A DNA stretch of 20,918 nt from contig JAEZMT010000028.1 of NCBI GenBank assembly GCA_023442085.1, forward strand, positions 1 through 20,918. The letters are read 5' to 3'. The notes under the pieces were generated by a model. It saw only the letters and a program-made list of their open reading frames with translations. It ran no database searches and was not told the DNA's origin. This DNA comes from Pseudomonadota bacterium. GTDB lineage: Bacteria > Pseudomonadota > Alphaproteobacteria > Rhizobiales > Xanthobacteraceae. Within the stretch, counting starts at the first letter, position 1. Each line of letters starts with the position of its first letter. This document shows positions 16,929 to 20,918 of the stretch, in pieces. A program made the position numbers and the translations under genes.

Positions 16929-17588
16929 TCAATCCGCGGCGCCGTATCCACCTCGCGGCCAGAAGGGCAGGCGGGCCAGAACGTTGAGCAGGTAGGCGTA
17001 CATCGCCAGCCCGGGATGGACGAGGCTGACGAGCCCAGAAAGCGCCGCGGTGGCGATGAACAGCGGCAATACGCCGCCAGCGGCCGACTTCAGCGCGCGA
17101 CGGTGTGGCTCCACGTCGAGATAGCGGATGGCGATGGTTAGCGCCGCCAGCATGGTCATGTTGCCGGCATAGACCAGAACCGCCGGCGCCAGTTCGCCAT
17201 AGCGCCCCACCAGCCCCGACGAGAACGGCACGGTGGTGAGGAAGAACAGGAACAGCAGAGCGAGGCGCACCGTGTGCCGGTCGACCGTCTCGCTGCTGGG
17301 CCTGATCTCGATGCCGCTGCGCCAGAAGGCACCGAGCACGAAGAACGAAATCACATAGGTCAGCATCTGGTGGGACAGGGAGACCAGATGCGCCGCAAGC
17401 TCGGCCGACGAGGTGAGCGGGAGGTCGTCCGGCACGCGGATGTCGAGCACCAGCAGGGTCATGGCGAAGGCGAAGATGCCGTCGCTCAGGGCATCCACCC
17501 GCGCCTTGGGGAACCGCCCGTGCTGGAAGGGGCGGCGGGTCGCCGGGTCTGCGGAGGATTGGTCGGTGGACTGCGGTTCGGCGCTCAT
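16929..17588 (-). CDS. TMEM175-family (DUF1211) potassium channel homologue
   Basis: 219-residue membrane protein. The family motif is at the N-terminus, KARVDALSDGIFAFAMTLL (28-46), where TMEM175 proteins have RxxxFSDxxxA; the Phe is Leu here, a common bacterial variant. About six hydrophobic segments follow, including MLTYVISFFVLGAFW, LALLFLFFLTTVPF, MTMLAALTIAI and VLPLFIATAALSGLV. Bacterial members studied are tetrameric, leak-type potassium channels in the inner membrane; activity here is inferred from family. ATG at 17586-17588 has no clear ribosome site. It lies 109 bases after the CoxM-like gene, with a GGCGGCG/CGCCGCC hairpin at 17601-17621 between them, so it may be a separate unit. 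Confidence 0.85.
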   Translation of the reverse strand: MSAEPQSTDQSSADPATRRPFQHGRFPKARVDALSDGIFAFAMTLLVLDIRVPDDLPLTSSAELAAHLVSLSHQMLTYVISFFVLGAFWRSGIEIRPSSETVDRHTVRLALLFLFFLTTVPFSSGLVGRYGELAPAVLVYAGNMTMLAALTIAIRYLDVEPHRRALKSAAGGVLPLFIATAALSGLVSLVHPGLAMYAYLLNVLARLPFWPRGGYGAAD

Positions 17589-17697
17589 GGTGTCCGGCTC
17601 GGCGGCGGCCCGATCGCCGCCGCTTCACCTTAGGCCGGACGCTGGCGCAGGCGTAGGGCTCCCAGTCTGCGAACTGGCAGAGCCGCCGTGCCCGCCC

Positions 17698-18498
17698 TCA
17701 GCCGGAGATCGAGCCAACCGCCCGCTTGAGCATCACCTTGGCGAGATGGGCGCGATATTCCGCGCTGCCGTGCAGGTCGCTCATGAGGTTGGAGGGGTCG
17801 AGCGCGAGGCCGGAAACGGCCTGGACGGTGAAGTCCGAGCCGAGGATGTCCCCCGCTTCTGTCCACAGGAACACGCCGGATTGCCCCACGCCCGTCACGG
17901 CCACCCGCACTTCGGCCGCCGTCTTCGCCACGAACACGCCGGCCATGGCATAGCGCGAGGCGGGGTTGCGGAACTTGGCGTAGGCGGCCTTCTCCACCTT
18001 GGGGAAGTCCACGCGTGTGATGATCTCCCCCTCCTCCAGCGCCGTCTCGAACAGGCCCCGGAAGAAATCGGACGCGCCGATGGAGCGGCGGTCGGTCACC
18101 ACTGTCGCATTGAGGGCGAGCACGGCTGCGGGATAGTCGGCGGTGGGATCGTCATTGGCGAGCGAGCCGCCGATGGTGCCGCGATTGCGCACGGCCGCGT
18201 CGCCGATCATGCCTGCGAGGTCGGCGAGCGCCGGGATGGCGGCGCGCACCACGTCCGAGGCGGCGACCGCGGCATGGCGTGTCATGGCGCCGATGGAGAC
18301 GCCCTCCGTCGTGGCGCAGATGCCGGAGAGCTCCGGAATGCGGGAGAGGTCCACCAGCGCGGTTGGCTGGGCGAGGCGCTGCTTCAGGGTCGGCAGCAGG
18401 GTCTGCCCACCGGCCAGTGCCTTGGCCTCCGGATCGGCGGAGAGGATCGCGGCGGCAGCGGAGACGGCGTCGGGACGCTGATAGTCGAAGGCGTACAT
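17698..18498 (-). CDS. Molybdenum hydroxylase FAD-binding subunit (CoxM-like)
   Basis: FAD subunit of a xanthine-dehydrogenase-family enzyme. It passes electrons from the iron-sulfur subunit to the acceptor. It has 266 residues, usual for CoxM-type proteins. FAD contacts are recognisable as AGGQTLLP (29-36) and TIGGSLANDDPTADYPA (108-124). The start ATG 18496-18498 is nine bases after the stop of the large-subunit gene, with a TAGGAGG ribosome site that includes that stop, so the two are translationally close. Because the partner is form II, the name CoxM is only structural; the substrate is unknown. Confidence 0.92.
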   Translation of the reverse strand: MYAFDYQRPDAVSAAAAILSADPEAKALAGGQTLLPTLKQRLAQPTALVDLSRIPELSGICATTEGVSIGAMTRHAAVAASDVVRAAIPALADLAGMIGDAAVRNRGTIGGSLANDDPTADYPAAVLALNATVVTDRRSIGASDFFRGLFETALEEGEIITRVDFPKVEKAAYAKFRNPASRYAMAGVFVAKTAAEVRVAVTGVGQSGVFLWTEAGDILGSDFTVQAVSGLALDPSNLMSDLHGSAEYRAHLAKVMLKRAVGSISG

Positions 18499-18507
18499 GG
18501 CGTCCTC

Positions 18508-20886
18508 CTATTCCGCAGCAAGACGGGCGGCGCGTGCCTGGGCGATGGCCCAAACCTTCGAGGGCGTGGCGGGCATGGGCACATCCTCCGTGCCGAGCGC
18601 GTTGGTGAGCGCGTTGATGACGGCGGGCGGCGCGCCGATGGCCCCGGCCTCGCCGCAGCCCTTGATGCCGAGCGGGTTTGAGGGGCAGCGTGTCTGCGTC
18701 ATGCCGACCGTGAAGGAGGGCAGATCGCCGGCGCGGGGCATGGTGTAGTCCATGTAGGAGCCGGTCACGAGCTGGCCATCGGCGTCGTAGACGACACCTT
18801 CCATGAGCGCCTGGCCGATGCCCTGCCCGATGCCGCCGTGGACCTGCCCCTCCACGATCATCGGATTGATGATCTCGCCGAAATCGTCGATGGCGACGAA
18901 GCTCTTGATCTCCACAACGCCGGTCTCCGGGTCCACCTCCAGCTCGCAGATGTGGCAGCCGGCGGGAAAGGTGAAGTTGGTGGGGTCGTAGAAGGCCCCC
19001 TCCTTCAGCCCCGGCTCGATCTCCGAGGTCGGGAATTTGTGCGCCACATAGGCGTTCAGCGCCACCTCGGCGAAGGCGAGGGAGCGGTCGGTACCGGCGA
19101 CGGTAAACTTGCCGTCCTTGAACTCGATGTCCCCTTCCGAGGCTTCCAGCATATGGGCTGCGATCTTCTTCGCCTTGGCCTCCACTTTGTCGAGCGCCTT
19201 CACGATGGCCGACATGCCCACCGCACCGGACCGGGAGCCATAGGTGCCCATGCCGAACTGCACCTTGTCGGTGTCGCCGTGGACCACGCTCACCTGATCG
19301 ATGGGGATGCCGAGGCGGGCGGAGACGAGCTGGGCGAAGGTGGTCTCATGCCCCTGCCCGTGGCTGTGGGAGCCGGTGAGCACCTCCACGTTGCCGGTGG
19401 GGTTCACGCGCACTTCCGCGCTTTCCCAGAGGCCCACGCCGGCACCCAGAGAGCCCACCGCCGCCGATGGGGCGATGCCGCAGGCCTCGATATAGGCTGA
19501 CATGCCGATGCCGCGAAGCTTGCCGTTGCGCTCGGACTCCGCGCGGCGGGCCGGGAAGCCCTTGTAGTCCGCCACCTCCAGCGCCTTGTCGAGGGAGGCG
19601 ACGTAATCGCCCGCGTCGTAGCACATGATGACGGGCGTCTGGTGCGGGAAGGACTTGATGAAGTTGCGGCGGCGGAACTCCGCCGGGTCCTCCCCGCGCT
19701 CGCGCGCCGCCTTTTCCACGATGCGCTCCAGCAGGAACGTCGCCTCCGGCCGCCCGGCGCCGCGATAGGCGTCCACCGGGGCGGTGGTGGTGTAGACGGC
19801 GTCCACCTCGCAATAGATGGCCGGGATGGCGTACTGGCCCGACAGCAGCGTCGCGTAGAGATAGGTCGGGATCGATGAGGCGAAGGTGGAGAGATAGGCG
19901 CCCATGTTGGCGCGGGTCTTGATCCGGAAGCCGATGATGTGCCCCGCCTCGTCCATTGCCAGCTCGGCGTGGGTGATGTGATCGCGGCCGTGGGCATCCG
20001 AGAGGAACGCCTCGGAGCGGTCTGCGGTCCACTTCACAGGCCGGCCCACCTTCTTCGCCGCCCAGGCACAGACGGTCTCCTCCGCATAGATGAAGATCTT
20101 CGAGCCGAAGCCGCCGCCCACATCAGGGGCGATGACGCGCAGCTTGTTCTCCGGCGCGATGCCGACGAAGGCGGAGAGCACGAGGCGGGCGACGTGCGGG
20201 TTCTGGCTGGTGGTCCAGAGGGTGTAGGCCTCGTCGCCGGAATCATATTCGCCGATGGCCGCCCGCGGCTCGATGGCGTTGGGGGAGAGGCGGTTGTTGA
20301 CGATGTCGATGCGCGTCACCTTCGCCGCGCGGGCGAACGCCGCCTCGGTGGCGGCCTTGTCACCCAGCTCCCACTCGAAAGCGGTGTTGCGCGGGGCGCA
20401 GTCGTGGATCTGCTCACCATCCGTCGCCGTGGCGAGGTCCGCGACCGCCGGCAAAAGCTCGTATTCGACCTCGACCGCGAGCGCGGCATCCTTCGCCTGG
20501 TTCAGGGTCTCGGCGATGACCACGGCCACGTGGTCGCCCACATAGCGCACCTTCTCCTTCGCCAGCGCCGGATGGGAGCCCATCTTCATGGGGCTGCCGT
20601 CCTTGGAATGGATCATCCAGCCGCAGATGAGGTCGCCGAGCCCGTCGGCGGCGAGGTCCGCGCCGGTCAGCACGTCCACGACGCCCGGCATGGCCTTGGC
20701 CGCGGTCGCATCGATGTGGCGAATGCGGGCGTGCGCGTAGGGCGAGCGGACGAAATAGGCGTAGGCCTGCCCGGGACGATCGAGATCGTCGGTGTAGCGG
20801 CCCTTGCCGGTGATGAAGCGGTGGTCTTCCTTGCGCCGGACCGCGGCGCCGATGGGCGTGACGGAGCTGGAAACGCTGGCGTTCAT
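18508..20886 (-). CDS. Molybdenum hydroxylase large subunit, form II CODH-like (CoxL-like)
   Basis: Molybdopterin-cytosine-dinucleotide subunit of a xanthine oxidase family enzyme, 792 residues. Conserved blocks include DVGGGFGSK (255-263), the active-site loop AYRGAGR (373-379), GSHSHGQGHETTFAQ and KGCGEAGAIG with the general-base Glu746. True form I CO dehydrogenase has AYRCSFR with a Cys that bridges Mo to Cu. Here that Cys is absent, so this is the form II type, whose physiological substrate is debated and may be an aldehyde, heterocycle or other compound. The start ATG 20884-20886 has GGGAGG about seven bases upstream. The 32 bases to the edge contain a CGCCC/GGGCG mini-hairpin and no gene. 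The 2Fe-2S small subunit is not seen and could lie beyond the edge. Confidence 0.93.
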   Translation of the reverse strand: MNASVSSSVTPIGAAVRRKEDHRFITGKGRYTDDLDRPGQAYAYFVRSPYAHARIRHIDATAAKAMPGVVDVLTGADLAADGLGDLICGWMIHSKDGSPMKMGSHPALAKEKVRYVGDHVAVVIAETLNQAKDAALAVEVEYELLPAVADLATATDGEQIHDCAPRNTAFEWELGDKAATEAAFARAAKVTRIDIVNNRLSPNAIEPRAAIGEYDSGDEAYTLWTTSQNPHVARLVLSAFVGIAPENKLRVIAPDVGGGFGSKIFIYAEETVCAWAAKKVGRPVKWTADRSEAFLSDAHGRDHITHAELAMDEAGHIIGFRIKTRANMGAYLSTFASSIPTYLYATLLSGQYAIPAIYCEVDAVYTTTAPVDAYRGAGRPEATFLLERIVEKAARERGEDPAEFRRRNFIKSFPHQTPVIMCYDAGDYVASLDKALEVADYKGFPARRAESERNGKLRGIGMSAYIEACGIAPSAAVGSLGAGVGLWESAEVRVNPTGNVEVLTGSHSHGQGHETTFAQLVSARLGIPIDQVSVVHGDTDKVQFGMGTYGSRSGAVGMSAIVKALDKVEAKAKKIAAHMLEASEGDIEFKDGKFTVAGTDRSLAFAEVALNAYVAHKFPTSEIEPGLKEGAFYDPTNFTFPAGCHICELEVDPETGVVEIKSFVAIDDFGEIINPMIVEGQVHGGIGQGIGQALMEGVVYDADGQLVTGSYMDYTMPRAGDLPSFTVGMTQTRCPSNPLGIKGCGEAGAIGAPPAVINALTNALGTEDVPMPATPSKVWAIAQARAARLAAE

Positions 20887-20918
20887 CGGGATCCTCCCGG
20901 CGCCGCCCTTTGCGGGCG

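Noticed and set aside
16034..16987. 317-codon plus-strand frame over the cytochrome peroxidase gene
   Set aside because: The opposite strand carries two CxxCH heme sites and a signal peptide; this frame is its shadow.
17601..17621. Intrinsic terminator after the CoxM-like gene
   Set aside because: The GGCGGCG/CGCCGCC stem is real, but no T tract follows in the minus direction, so termination is not supported.
18508..20886. Calling the CoxL-like gene a carbon monoxide dehydrogenase
   Set aside because: The active-site loop is AYRGAGR without the Cys needed for the Mo-Cu centre, so CO oxidation cannot be claimed.

Overview
The window is chromosomal DNA from a high-GC alphaproteobacterium. The basis is the GTTC-N7-GTTC (alphaproteobacterial type) LexA boxes, a folate-dependent TrmFO, a small DUF1127 protein, an alphaproteobacterial-style GyrA N-terminus and strong G/C third-position bias, which opens long false antisense frames. 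A member of Hyphomicrobiales, perhaps near Xanthobacteraceae or Bradyrhizobiaceae, is my inference and cannot be fixed from sequence alone. No tRNA, rRNA, insertion sequence, phage gene or CRISPR array was seen.

Bases 1-9773 form a genome-maintenance block. On the minus strand, reading leftward, are ssb, gyrA, a LysE/RhtB-type exporter and recQ, which runs off the left edge just before its end. Divergent from ssb on the plus strand is uvrA. The 439-base ssb/uvrA intergenic region carries two exact GTTC-N7-GTTC LexA boxes, so damage control of uvrA and possibly ssb is likely. SSB ends in the acidic DDEIPF tip that docks partner proteins such as RecQ.

Bases 9787-11050 hold a FkbM-type methyltransferase (minus, tail to tail with uvrA), then a 290-base spacer with two matching palindromes, a 53-residue DUF1127 protein and a 3' region of three stacked hairpins, the last an intrinsic terminator. 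Bases 11173-13731 are a two-gene plus-strand operon: trmFO (tRNA m5U54 methylation) and a protein with a kinase-like N-terminal half and what looks like the C-terminal lid of acyl-CoA synthetases, lacking the catalytic lysine. This fusion is the least ordinary object in the window.

Bases 13732-15580 contain isovaleryl-CoA dehydrogenase (leucine breakdown) behind a promoter with an inverted repeat between its -35 and -10 boxes, then a small secreted glycine-zipper protein with an internal duplication. A 15-bp perfect hairpin separates that gene from the convergent minus-strand genes.

Bases 15590-20918 are all minus strand: a diheme cytochrome c peroxidase/MauG-like protein, a TMEM175-type potassium channel homologue, and the FAD (CoxM-like) and molybdopterin (CoxL-like) subunits of a molybdenum hydroxylase. 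The large subunit has AYRGAGR at the active-site loop (form II), so it should not be called a proven CO dehydrogenase. Its iron-sulfur subunit is not in the window and may lie just beyond the right edge.
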